Part shown: in pieces, positions 46,183 to 56,429 of the stretch
Position numbering within the stretch: position 1 is the first letter of the stretch
Layout: the number at the start of each line of letters is the position of its first letter
DNA from: Melampsora larici-populina 98AG31
Taxonomy: Eukaryota > Basidiomycota > Pucciniomycetes > Pucciniales > Melampsoraceae
Assembly (NCBI RefSeq): GCF_000204055.1
Contig: NW_006768843.1
Location: 185,567-249,566 of the forward strand
Reading direction: 5' to 3'
Length of the DNA: 64,000 nt
Position numbers and translations under genes: made by a program
Notes under the pieces: model-generated
Told to the model about the DNA's origin: nothing
What the model saw: only the letters and a program-made list of their open reading frames with translations
Databases searched by the model: none

Positions 46183-47619
46183 AGTCGGATTAAAAACCGG
46201 CCAATTGGTCTGGCCAGCAAGGCGCCAAAATGATGCCATGCAACCATTTTCAGAGTGAGATGAGTTGATCTATATTCCCATTTGTTGTTGATGTAATTGG
46301 CCGTCGCACCAACAAAGGCATAGCGATTTCCTTTTGTTGTCCAAACATCGTGAATTAAACAAAATTTACCTTGATTTTCCTATCATACAATCATCAGTAC
46401 AATGAAAATACAAAGCTTGTGAGAAAGTCAAAAAAAAAACTTACCTGAAGGTTCTTGATTGCCTGGCTGTGTAAGCCTGAAAAAAGCTGGACGGACTTCT
46501 TAGAGGACCAAGCCGTAGATCAAATAACCGCTCCGCAATTGACGGAATAGAAAGCGGCACGTAGGGCAGGGTCGTGGAATTGGATCCAGGGGAGTGCATG
46601 TCGAACAATCCATATGACAAGTATGGTGTTCAATAAGTCAACGGAGAAGATAGGTCCACTGACAAAGGCGTCCAAGGTCGAGTCCTTCTTTTTGTCTGAC
46701 TTGGGTTCATAGGCAGGTGGAAGTTTGAAGCCAGCTTTGATAGCTTTATGGCGCATTGTGCACACTGGGCATTTCTCGTTCCCGTTGCGGTGCCCCCATA
46801 AGTTCCAGTACGAGGTCGGATGACGCAAGAACGTTTGATTACAGAAATGACACTTATAACTGCGTCCCTAGACATTAGCAAAACAGAGAATATCACCAGG
46901 GCTAGCCATTTATGAAACAAATATGGAAATAAATGAATAGTTGACTTACTTTAGGAGGCTCAAAGAATGTCAGTAGTTCTCTCACACGAGCACTTTGAAC
47001 ATCCATGTAGCCCGGCTCGCTGGTCCCAACTATCTCAACATCGGATCCTTGGGACAACTTGACGTCTTCATGTACCTTGTAGGCTGCCTATAAAGGAAAA
47101 AGGAGGTTAGTAATTGTCTGTAGTAAGAGGCTAAAAGAAGATAGTTCACTCACATCTTTTGTTTTCTTGGTTGGTCAGGGTGATGGTGAGAAACCCTTTG
47201 AACTTCCTGAGGGTGATTTGGATCGTTTGCTGGTTGATGAGCGAGACTAGGATATTAAGACAATTACCAACACCAACAAATAAGATACATTGTTAGTCTG
47301 TGGTGTGAAATACAAAGCTTACCTTGCCTTTGCCAGTTGGTTTGGCAGCAGCTGAGGCTTGACTGGTCTTCTTCTTTGTGGGAACAGTAGGGGGTTGAGG
47401 TGAATCAGAACAATCAGCGAGAGGACCAGTTGAACTTTGGTTGTCATCAGAAGGAAGTGTAAGAGTTGTACGGGAGTCTTTTGGCGTAGCCACAAAGCCT
47501 GGTGCTGGTCGAGAGGGGCTTGGTGGTCTGAGGGTTCAAGCACTCAATGCTTTTGGTACTTGAAGGCCAGCACTTTTCAACGAGTATTGGGATTGGGAGG
47601 GGGATTTGGTGATGGCCAT
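46183..47619 (-). pseudogene. hAT-c transposase, N-terminal part with BED zinc finger
   Basis: Start MAITKSPSQSQYSLKSAG at 47619, then a TGA at 47536-47538 within GCT TGA, PTVPTKKKTSQASAAAK, an intron, and a short exon with another TGA. Next is AAYKVHEDVKLSQGSDVEIV, then the BED finger (KCHFCNQTFLRHPTSYW, GHRNGNEKCPVC) near 46855-46760, FSVDLLNTILVIWIVRHALP, another TGA near 46520, and after an intron CLIHDVWTTKGNRYAFVGAT and HLTLKMVAWHHFGALLAR. The reading stops at about 46185, where Ty3 sequence begins, before the catalytic TTDS region. Confidence 0.85.
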
Positions 47620-47929
47620 GTTTAGATATGATTGAATGAATTGAATTGGATGAAAGAAATTGAAGAATTGATTTGAAAGAAGGAAAGGAATAGGTGGGTC
47701 ACTTTCTAAGATACGATCAGAGATTTGATCGGTCAAATGGGACTTACCAAATCAACATATATACCAGCTTTCGGCAGTCGGATGGACCACAGGTGAGCCA
47801 TCGAAGCCTCATCCAGGGTGGTTCCATTGGTCGAATCGAGCTAAGATGGCGTGAGGCGTTCTGTTTTGATCTGGTGAGATGAGAACAAGGGGTGGGGTGA
47901 GTGATACCCCTCCACCATTGACTGTATCA

Positions 47930-47947
47930 CTCCGATATATATCGGAG
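47930..47947. promoter_or_regulatory. Perfect 18-bp palindrome near the hAT-c end
   Basis: CTCCGATATATATCGGAG is its own reverse complement. It lies about 310 bp upstream of the hAT-c start codon, in the likely promoter/subterminal region, and could bind a dimeric protein. Function is inferred only from symmetry. Confidence 0.5.
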
Positions 47948-48241
47948 TACCCAAGACCCCGGCCCATTGTGTTTTGGTGGCTCTGCTATGGAAAACACGG
48001 GGTTGGGGTTTCAGTGCGTAGCATCCACTATGTAATGCAAGGGCCGTAGCGGACCCAAAAAAACGCTCTGAAACCGCTCTGAAACCAATATTTGGAGCGG
48101 AGCGGTTTGGGTATTGGGCAAATGGCCCCATATGATATTATGTTGAAGTCAGTTGGAAATGTTCCTGAATCTTTCATGAATCTTTCATGAAGCCAAGGTA
48201 ATCTCTGGCCTGCCAGAGCCTAGTAGCTGGGGGCTGTGATA

Positions 48242-48449
48242 CAATGAAGGTGTGGTTCCAATCCCGCCCAGGAACTCACCGATCACACAATTTGGATGTT
48301 TGCTACAGATCAATGAGGCTTTGCTCAACTGGATCAAGGGTTTGCTCAAAATGAGAGAGGGAAAATCAAGTGTGGAATGGGAGTTGTATAAGAGAGAAGT
48401 GGTAAAGTGTTACGAGCAAGAAGTTGAATTCAAAAAGAGCAAGCTATGA
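48242..48449 (+). pseudogene. TET/JBP-like oxygenase, C-terminal part
   Basis: When the fold-back insertion and one ATA are ignored, the frame runs directly from THQTTPSTTY (before 36966) to NEGVVPIPPRNSPITQFGC here, then LLQINEALLNWIKGLL and VVKCYEQEVEFKKSKL with a stop at 48447-48449. The restored phase supports that this is the end of the gene beginning near 35841. Confidence 0.65.
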
Positions 48450-48836
48450 CACTGTGGGTCATAACTGTTATGTAATCAAACAAATTATGCTTCTTTGCGG
48501 GAACTTTATGACTGATCTTTCAGGCTTGATGATTCAATACCAGTGCACAATTTTGTTTTCCCTTTTTTGCTGAGAGCAACTGTGGTGTAGCAACGTGGCC
48601 TGGTTTTGACCATGGGGACATTGAAATTCTAAGTCACTTTGTCAGTATTTTAATTCTATGTCTATCTCTGAGACAGCATAGTTTTTATGAAATCACGAGC
48701 ACAATGTGAGGATTGGTTGATGGCATGACCATGATTGGTAGAATCAAGTAGTTTTCCAAGGGGGTGCACTGATTTATTTTTTGAGTGAGTGGAAACGTGA
48801 CCCATGTGTCACAAAAACGCTCCCTCAAGCCATTCT
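48450..48836. other. Spacer
   Basis: Downstream flank of the oxygenase pseudogene. No gene or repeat recognised apart from the TCT target duplication at its right edge. Confidence 0.5.
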
Positions 48837-50064
48837 CACAGGGGCCAAAGTAGATACTCACATACATGTGAGCGTTGTAGACTTTTTGGAATTCTCCAAA
48901 AAAGATTCATTTTCTTTCAGATTGATTCAATTCACAATCTTGTTTGTGTTCAGGTGATCATCCTGTGGTTCTCATATTTTACTTGACATTTATTGAGAAG
49001 GCTCATTTCCATCTTGGATGAGCAATAACTGATTCCTGATGAGTACTCAGGATCAGCTCATGAGGCACTGAATACTCAGCAATTTGTTCAAAATGAAGAT
49101 GAGCACATGAACTATACCTTCCTGAGGCTTCATTTTTCAGTGAAGAAGCCTGCCCAGGGGCGTCCCATTTGAGCTGCTCAGCAAATACTCAGTAGCATCC
49201 CCTGACTGGATCACTGATGGGCCGGACTTTTCTCAGACTTCCTTGCTAAGGAATGAAGCCTGATAAAAGTGTCATCCCATCTGCTCATTGCTCAGCTAAT
49301 CCTCAGTGATATCCCCGGATAAAGTTTTTCACACTGAGGGGCTGAGATCAACTGAGCAGCCCCTCAGCCAATACTCAGTGACATCCTATGGATCCTTCTG
49401 ATCCGGCCAGGAATGCCCCTGAGGACTAGCTGAGCAGGCCCTCATCCAATGAGCAGTGAAATCCTCCGGATCCTCCTGATCTCAGGGATGCCCCTGAGGA
49501 CTAGCTGAGCAGGCCCTCATCCAATGAGCAGTGAAATCCTCCGGATCCTCCTGATCTCAGGGATGCCCCTGAGGAATAACTGAGCAGCCCCTCATCCAAT
49601 GAGCAGTGAAATCCTCCGGATCCTCCTGATCTCAGGGATGCCCCTGAGGAATAACTGAGCAGCTCAGTTGAACAAGCAGACGGGCCTCAGGCTTCATTCC
49701 GGAGCCATCAAGCTTGAGGCAAGCTTGGCGCTCTGTGATCCATCTGGGGGATACTTCAGAGACTTAGCTAAGGGAATACTCAGTTCAGCTCAGCCCCTAA
49801 GCTATACATTGGTGGCATCCCTTGGAGCTTACTGAACCAGGGAATGCCGCTCAGGATCAGCTGAGCAGATGGATCAGCCCTTCCTCAGACTTCTTTGCTC
49901 AGGAATAAATGCTGAGGAAGGCTTAGTTTGTCTGCTCAGTTCCTGATGATCACATAATCAGCTGACAAACAGAAAGAAAAGGGAAACAAATGGGAAACAA
50001 ATGGGAACAAAACAGGAAAATTTCAACGCTCACATAGTTGTGAGCATCAATTTTTGCCCCTGTG
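48837..50064. mobile_element. CACAG-ended non-autonomous element with internal tandem repeats
   Basis: The left end CACAGGGGCCAAAGTAGATA and the right end in reverse complement CACAGGGGCAAAAATTGATG share about 40 bp with GCTCACA...TGTGAGCGTTG. TCT is duplicated on both sides (48834-48836 and 50065-50067). The centre is a mosaic of CTGAGGA/GAGCAG units, with a regular 75-bp array at 49413-49660. No protein is encoded. Same end type and duplication length as the fold-back elements, but a different internal sequence. Confidence 0.85.
49413..49660. repeat. 75-bp tandem repeat, about 3.3 units
   Basis: Units begin ATGCCCCTGAGGA at 49413, 49488, 49563 and 49638 (last one partial). Each includes CCTCATCCAATGAGCAGTGA. 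Surrounding sequence has more diverged versions, so the array grew from an older degenerate one. Confidence 0.95.
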
Positions 50065-50224
50065 TCTTGGACAATGATGGATCACAGGTGGCATCCCACT
50101 ATTCCTAATCCACGCTATTTGACCCCAACGGATCAGTGCACAACCCCAAGGTGCAACTATTGCCCAATAATGTGTTTCAAGCGCAAGCTTTCTTCAATTG
50201 TCAATTCACAGGTTTACCTCAAAT

Positions 50225-51741
50225 ATGGCCGGACTGATCATGTCTCCTGCTCAGCTCCTGCCAGTGAAAGTCATTGGAGTAATATTGTCTCACTTCACAA
50301 GTCGACCCGCTTTGGAGGCTACTAGGATCCTGAGCACTACCAACCCCGCTTTTCTTGATCATACAACTATAGTGGAGTTGCTTAACCTACAATTAGTGAG
50401 CAAGTCATGGTCAACTACGGTTATGCCCCTTGCTTATCGAGCTCTCTGACTAAATCCAAGTTTCATGGGGATCGGTTGGGCAAAAACGTTGAAAAACATC
50501 TTGATCACCACCGGCACAGTGCAGTTACGCCGACTGTGCTTTGATAGTCTATTATTCACATTTTCACATCTTAATGCAGATTTGAGTGGTGTGCAAAGAT
50601 CATTGCATGCTTTTGACGTACGACTTGGCAGCGACAAACTGGATCGGCGAATGATCATGATGCGGGAAGCCAAGCAGATCATTGATCTATGTGGCCAAAG
50701 TCTTGAGGAAGTCTTAGAACACGGTCTAAGTTAAGGGAAACAAACAGGTTCAGAGCCTAATCTTGGGTCTAACAAAGATAATAACTGAGACTAGAATAAG
50801 ATAACATAAGTCAGAAGAGGTCGCAAAGATCAAGAAGAAAGAACAAAGAAATGAGTTCACTTACCTTCTTCTTTTCATATATGAGGAAAAGAAGACTGAT
50901 GGAGGATATCTCATTGTTGTATATATATGTAAGAAGATTGGGGTGATTCTGCTATCAGCATAATCTAGACTTGTATGCTTGTGTTGATTGAACCTCAACA
51001 AGTCTTACTGATCTAAAATTGCAGTTTGGGGGACCCGTTGTTTTTTCAAGAAGAATCATAGATGCTATTGTACAACTCCCAAGACTTACGGTATTTTTAA
51101 TTGGAGGCAGCCGATTGGGATTTCATGAGAACAATTACGCCTCTTTAACAACTTTGCTAAATAGTATCACTAGCTTGCAGTCACTGCCACTTCAATTCGC
51201 CAGCTTAAGGTGTTTATGTTTGGAGTCGGGCTCTCTACCACTTTTGGAACACCTCTCCTTTGTGTCTCACCCATACAATATTGACACCATTAGCAATTTC
51301 TGTCAAGCTTGGGAAGGCAATATCAAATCCCTAGAATACAAACCTCATGAATATCGCAAACATCCTACAAAAGTCATAGTAACGGTACGGAATTGTCTTG
51401 AGACGCTGTTTGTAAACTTCCTTCCGGACTGGCTCCCACACAAAGTACGGCATACCTTTTTTCCAAAGCTCAAGATAATCAGTTGTATCGATTCAACCTC
51501 CAGGGTACCAAATTTTGAGTGGTTGCGGTGGGGATTGTTTAAAAATATGAGGGTTATGATTACGCATTACACTCCTTCAAGGAATTATTGGCAAAGGATT
51601 CTGAGGGAACTAAAAAGTCTTTGCTTGGGGAAACCTGAAGGTTTTGAACATATCATTTTCATATATCCCAATGCTGCAAACCTGGTTGATGCTTACCTGT
51701 CTGAAGTTTTCCCGCTTTATGGCATAAGATGTCATTTTTGA
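50225..51741 (+). pseudogene. F-box-like / leucine-rich protein, one internal stop
   Basis: Start MAGLIMSPAQLLPVKVIGVI at 50225. The first 60 residues (ILSHFTSRPALEATRIL...LVSKSWSTTVMPLAYRAL) resemble an F-box: a hydrophobic helix, then L-x-LVSKSW-x. A TGA at 50447-50449 interrupts the frame, which then continues LNPSFMGIGWAKTL to about 50725. After a roughly 300-bp intron-like gap, an exon from 51025 reads FGGPVVFSRRIIDAIVQLPR and then leucine-rich segments (LTTLLNSITSLQSLPLQF, SGSLPLLEHLSFV) to a stop at 51739-51741. F-box proteins recruit substrates to SCF ubiquitin ligases. The intron phase does not fit perfectly, so the gene is probably degraded. Confidence 0.5.
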
Positions 51742-52488
51742 ACTGAGTTGACACGTGCCGAGATATCAGTGAGTCGGCTTGATTTCAAGGATAGGGCTAA
51801 CCTTTTGATAGTGCTAACACTTTCACTATCTCAGCAAATGTGCAGGATCCCGGTGTAATGAGCAGAACACGTTGGTGCAGGTCGGAGATGAAATATTGAG
51901 AGCAACATGGTGTTCGGACCACCCTTAGGTTCGTGTGGTCTTTGAGATTAGGAGCAGGGTTAATCATGTAACATGATGTGATGATATCATGCAATGAAAA
52001 TCTCATGAGTGTTAGGTTTTATAAACTGAGATCGATGTGAATTCCCTGCCCAAAGGTCTGAGAGGAGATTGTAACATCAGCTTGGTATCATTGATGTGAG
52101 ACTTTGGTAGCGGCGGCCGCCGCTCAATGTGCTAGTCACATTGTAATCATGAGCACACGCACAAAAAAAACTGATCATACACATAATTCTTCATATGAAA
52201 AGACTCAAGAACAACAGGTTACAGATAAGGAAGGAAGAAACTATTTGATGAGGAATATCAAATTGTTGATAAGACCTGGTACTAAGACCAAGTTACTTTC
52301 TATCCAAGGGTTTGAATTCAGGATTTTAGTGTTTTAGGAACATCTCCTGAGGGAACCTCAAAAGAGATCTGACTCTTTTCATTCAGGTTTTGTTTTCTCA
52401 ATGTTCTCAAAATAACCACCCTAAAGTAAAACCAATGAAAACCACAACAGAAAGAGTATTGGTCAACCAACAGTCTTTGAACGTTCAT
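51742..52488. other. Spacer between convergent gene remnants
   Basis: No recognisable gene. The plus ORF 52104-52337 has no known features and contains a short GCGGCGGCCGCCGC palindrome near 52110. Confidence 0.45.
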
Positions 52489-53275
52489 CTATAACCAAGG
52501 ATAAAACACAGACCTTATAAATCCAATCTTCAGATCCCGGAAACTATTCAAACCAAACCAGTACATGGTCTGCCTTCCTCCGTCTAACCCATTGTCATTT
52601 TTTAATCTCACGGCTGCAGCTTTGTCAATCTTCCCCTCTTCTATCAGAAGTTGATCAGGTCTTAACCTTGAGTCTGTTGGTGCCAATCTTGATTCAGGTC
52701 TCAAATCTTCGGTGATCTTGTTCAATTTGATTGCAAATTGACTAAAGCCATAATAATCCAATGGAAACTCAGGCATTGGATTGGCTTCAAACACCCACTC
52801 ATCTGTGTCTGACTGAACTAATCCGCTATCCCATTTGGCAACCACAGTTGCTTGTACTTCACCATCATCATTCATAACTTGGATCTCAACCCTTTTTCGC
52901 AATCCTTCACCGCCAAAGGTTGTACCTGGCTTGAATTCGATTGTGCCTTTTTCTGGTCCAAGTTCATGTGAAACCGTTACTTTGCCAATATGTTCAAGAT
53001 ATTTGTTTCTGGCCATTACATTGCGCCTGAAATGACCACACAAGCCATCAGTTTGTGAGGTTCAGTTCAGGAATTGTAAACTTGTGTGTACACATCTACA
53101 CCTGTATGGAAATCGCAAACACAATCATACTGGATGAAAAAAGGCTTACACAAACAAGCTAGGCTTCTCCCAAGGGAAGACACCTGACGGCTCACCATTG
53201 GTAGAACCACTTTCATAAATTGTCAATTGATTTGATCCTGCAGGTATGACCTCTGATGACTTGCCTCAAAACTTT
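52489..53275 (-). pseudogene. Oxysterol-binding-protein-related lipid-transfer domain, C-terminal part
   Basis: An upstream exon near 53275-53157 (VIPAGSNQLTIYESGSTNGE, PSGVFPWEKPSLFV) joins, over an intron ending TTTCAG near 53031, to RNVMARNKYLEHIGKVTVSH, KGTIEFKPGTTFGGEGLRKR, TVVAKWDSGL, PMPEFPLDYYGFSQFAIKLN and APTDSRLRPDQLLIEEGKID. The KWD, PMP, YYGF and PPTDSRLRPDQ-type blocks in this order are those of the ORD beta-barrel of Osh/ORP proteins, which move sterols or phosphatidylserine at membrane contacts. The EQVSHHPP signature and the N-terminal lid were not found upstream, so this is a partial gene or its 5' exons are beyond recognition. Confidence 0.72.
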
Positions 53276-54814
53276 TGACAAATGGATGAGGTGAGGGAGT
53301 TTGTATAGATTTGAGGGCTACAAGTTGCTAAAGTGTAAATAACATTAACTGCAAGGTGAGATGTTAGATTTAGTTTCAATCAATGCAAGATGAAACAAAG
53401 ACTAACCGCTTGCATCTGGCATACCAAATGATAGATTTTGGTCATATCAAGTGGCCTTACAGCATTGAGATCCGCAAAATTGAGACCAAGTCTGAGGGAA
53501 GGTCCACCACTTGAATCTGAGCCGTTAGTCTTTTTTGCTGCTTTGAGACGTCTTTTTTGGCGCTCATTTTCTTGGACACCGCCGTTATTAACTAGGGATT
53601 TTGAAACATGTGTCCAGCATACAAAGTTGTAGTTCAAAAGAGTTTTGATGTGCATAACCAGCAAGCCACCAAAATTGATATGATTTGACTTTGAAAGTTG
53701 AGCGATTGAGATTGATGCTGGACTGATGTAGACTGAATCCATGATTCTTGACTGAGGTGAAAAAGAGTATGAGAGGGTAGCAGTTTGATTGGTCAAATAG
53801 AGATATTGCATTGCAGATCCTCTGGGGAATAAAAGAAAGAGATACATAGTCAGATTGCGGTAGCAACAAGCCAGGTAGGTGAGATTGGTCAACTTTTTGC
53901 TTTTTCTTCAACATCCTAATATCAGAGTGATGGAAGAATGGGTTCAAAATATATCTACATAGATAGAGAGAGAAGGATTGACCATCCTTCAAGAAGCGGG
54001 CGACCAATCAGAGAATTTGGCTCAGGTGGTGATGGATTTGAGTTCATGCTGATTTGAAAAGTGGATCAGTATTTTGATGAGATTTTGAGAAAAGTTGAGA
54101 TATGTTGGATTGGATTGAGAGTGGGATTTGATGTGGAATTGGGTTTGTAATTGATTTTTGTGAATAAAAATCAAAATTGATTTTCACATATTTAAGAAAT
54201 TATATTGATACCAATCTACCAAGAAATTATTGAAAAGTGACAAGGATTAGTATACTGCTATCAAATACCAATCCAACAGTGATGATGAGAATGAGAAGAA
54301 GTCAAGAGTCAAGTTGGATCACATACCATGAACTGACATTATGAATTTATGTACTCCTTACATACATAGGAGGAGTTACCCAATGGTTGACCACTCATCT
54401 GATCTGACAGGATCTGACCCCGCAGGTGTGTCCGGATGTGTGGGCTGGCTCTCCAACATGGAAAGGGCACAAACTTAAAAGTCCCCACTGGCATCCTAAT
54501 GGGCAATGGTCACTAACTTTTCTTGAGGCCAGGATAGTTCATAGGCAGCTTCCAGGTGTTCAGTGAGGAACACTGAGCATTCAGCAGGGAAAGATGAGTG
54601 TTCAGTGGTTAATACTGAGTGTTCAGGGCCGTGCTTCTCCTAGTCTGTCTGAGGCTTGACTCAGACGGATGAAGTTCAGTGTAACCAATATTCTTCCAAT
54701 CTTTCCCCTTTGTTGATAATTGTACACATTTGGGCCACAAAAATGACACAAATGCAACAAACTTGCCAAGAGCTTTGGGCCCCCAACGTCGGGGGCCTTC
54801 TCCACGGGCACTGT
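53276..54814. other. Interval with unassigned minus-strand ORFs
   Basis: Minus ORFs at 53380-53892 and 53588-54007 overlap. The first has a basic stretch ENERQKRRLKAAKKTNGSD and LNFADLNAVRPLDMTKIY, which may be a real exon, possibly a 5' part of the oxysterol-binding gene, but I cannot assign it. From 54100 to 54800 there is no gene; GAGTGTTCAG-type motifs recur at 54555-54630, and GGCCCCCAACGTCGGGGGCC at 54778-54797 is a strong hairpin. Confidence 0.35.
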
Positions 54815-55764
54815 GTATACGCAACACATGATTCCTGAATATCTTCCATGTTTATAAATATACATACACAGAAAGTTTGATATTCTTTTCCGCAACATGT
54901 GTCTCCACATCTTTCTCCCCTGCAGTCTTCCTATATGAGCAGTTTCTCCATATGTAATTCCTGATTGTGTGTGGAAGATTGATTTTCTGCAATTCTTTGC
55001 CCTTCAGGCAAATTGACAAGACATGACCAAAAATTGTGCTCCAATTGATTGATATACATGCAAACGGGATTTACCAAAGGTTCCTGCAATAAACTTTGCC
55101 ATATTCTTCCCGCAATCAATGAATCAATGAAAAATTTGACTGCCTGTGTAAAGTCCACAATTACATATAGAAATACTGCTCATACAGGAAGACTGTAGGA
55201 AAGAAAAATGTGGAGACACATGTTTCGGAAAAGAATATCAATTTTTATGTGTATGTATACTTGTAAACTTGAACAATATTCATGATTCATGGCTTATGTA
55301 TAGTGCAGAAGTAGTATTTTTTGTCTGTGATTTTTTTTTCAAACCTCAATAACTCAGTCAATTTACGTGATGACCGTTGATAGACTATATATTAGTGGCT
55401 CTCAAACCTGACCCAGTTTCAAAAAACCCGGTTGCCCCAGTTGAATTTTTGGCTGGGAGCTGTCAACAAATGTCAACTTGATACACAAACTTACTGCCAA
55501 AAAACAACTGGGTCAACTGGGTTTTTTGAAAAGCGGGTCAGGTTTGAGAGCCACTATTCTTGGTGGGGAAATACAGGAGCAGTTTTGTACAGTTTTATGA
55601 TGTCATATGACATCATCTCAATTTTGGTGGTATCCCAGCACCTGCCCACCAACTTTTCAATAAATGGCTGATAATTGTTTGATATCCATTTCATACATTT
55701 CTGATAATTTGTTGATGTCAGTGGGTTGCACTGGCCTGCCAGTGACTCATGATTGGGGGCTGTG
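54815..55764. mobile_element. CACAG-type fold-back element, truncated copy C
   Basis: From about 54815 the sequence follows the fold-back copies A and B (GAATATCTTC, TTCCGCAACATGT, CAGTTTCTCCATATG), and it ends with GATTGGGGGCTGTG at 55764. The left terminal CACAG arm is missing: the similarity begins abruptly in the middle of the left arm. It carries a 162-bp MITE at 55394. More diverged than copies A and B, so probably older. Confidence 0.75.
55394..55555. mobile_element. 162-bp MITE with ~50-bp inverted ends
   Basis: Left AGTGGCTCTCAAACCTGACC and right in reverse complement AGTGGCTCTCAAACCTGACC are identical for 20 bp or more, and similarity continues to about 50 bp (TTTCAAAAAACCC, CCCAGTTG). 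ATT is duplicated on both sides (55391-55393 and 55556-55558). The empty site CTATATATTCTT in fold-back copy B (near 37909) confirms the insertion. Confidence 0.9.
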
Positions 55765-56429
55765 ACTAAGTATCTCAATACTTATACTGAAAAAAATTAC
55801 TTCACTGTAAACAGTAAAGTAACTGTGGCAGTGCTGCTTCTAGGCAGGTTCAAGATCAGTGCCTGTGGCTTGAGCACGAGTTTGCGCAAAAACTGATTGG
55901 GTACTTCACTCATTTGGTTTTTGCTACCATTGGTACTCACGTGGAGTGCCTTGGACTTGGTTTCTGGTAACCAAGTAGAGTAGCACTCACCCCTGAAACC
56001 CCGGTTGGAGGGTTTTAAAGAGCTTTAATGCTGAAAAATTGATGTCATGAAGCAGCTGTCCTAAGCTCTTGAACAGGCTTAAAAAGGGCTGCCCTCAGCC
56101 GGGGCCTGCCCGGTGTTGCTTGGCAACATCCTTGGGGGTGTCGTGGCCGAGGCCGGGTCTGACTCGGCTCTGAAGCTGCAGGGCCGGACCCACTCCTAGA
56201 AGGGGGTGGTATTTAGCTGTATACAGGATGTATGTAAATATGATGTCCGGAGATCTGTATCTGTTTTGAAAACATGAACTCAACTTCACAAGGGCAAGTT
56301 TCAAATCCTTTGTCTCTCCTAAGAAGCTTGTACCGCCACAATACCTTAACCAATGAGAATATCTCGGCTATCGCGTCTATCTCCACCATCACTTATTCAT
56401 GACCATCAATTTCTTGTCTCTGCTTCGCG
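55765..56429. other. Upstream region of the AMSH-like gene
   Basis: Non-coding. The interval 56085-56200 is unusually GC-rich compared with the rest (CCGGGGCCTGCCCGG, GGCCGAGGCCGGG). The 5' leader and promoter of the next gene should lie in its last 200 bp, but no core element stands out. Confidence 0.45.

Larger units (their letters stand above)
37995..48117 (-). mobile_element. hAT-c element inserted into fold-back copy B and itself split by Ty3
   Basis: Left end CAATACCCGAACCGCTGCG; right end in reverse complement CAATACCCAAACCGCTCCG. GGCAAAT lies directly outside both ends (37988-37994 and 48118-48124), a 7-bp duplication, or 8 bp with one mismatch; the intact target (GGCAAATGGCCCC) is seen in fold-back copy A near 34764. 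Subterminal AACCGCT/GAAACGCT motifs recur at both ends. The minus-strand transposase is in two pieces, 46183-47619 (N-terminal) and 38387-39340 (C-terminal), with the Ty3 element between. Confidence 0.88.
36967..48238. mobile_element. CACAG-ended fold-back element, copy B, split by hAT-c
   Basis: The left end CACAGCCCCCATCTACTAGG begins at 36967 and the right end GCTGGGGGCTGTG finishes at 48238. ATA is duplicated at 36964-36966 and 48239-48241. The left part (36967-37994) matches copy A at 33812 along nearly its full length, and the last 121 bp (48118-48238) match the right end of copy A from GGCAAATGGCCCCATATGAT on. Between these lie hAT-c and its Ty3 insert. A 56-bp CACTA mini-element sits in the left arm at 37219. 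Confidence 0.9.

Noticed and set aside
53588..54007. 139-aa minus ORF as a membrane protein
   Set aside because: Overlaps another ORF, composition is not consistently hydrophobic, and no start or splice support was found.
54778..54797. GGCCCCCAACGTCGGGGGCC hairpin as a transposon end
   Set aside because: No inverted partner nearby and no flanking duplication; recorded only as a hairpin.
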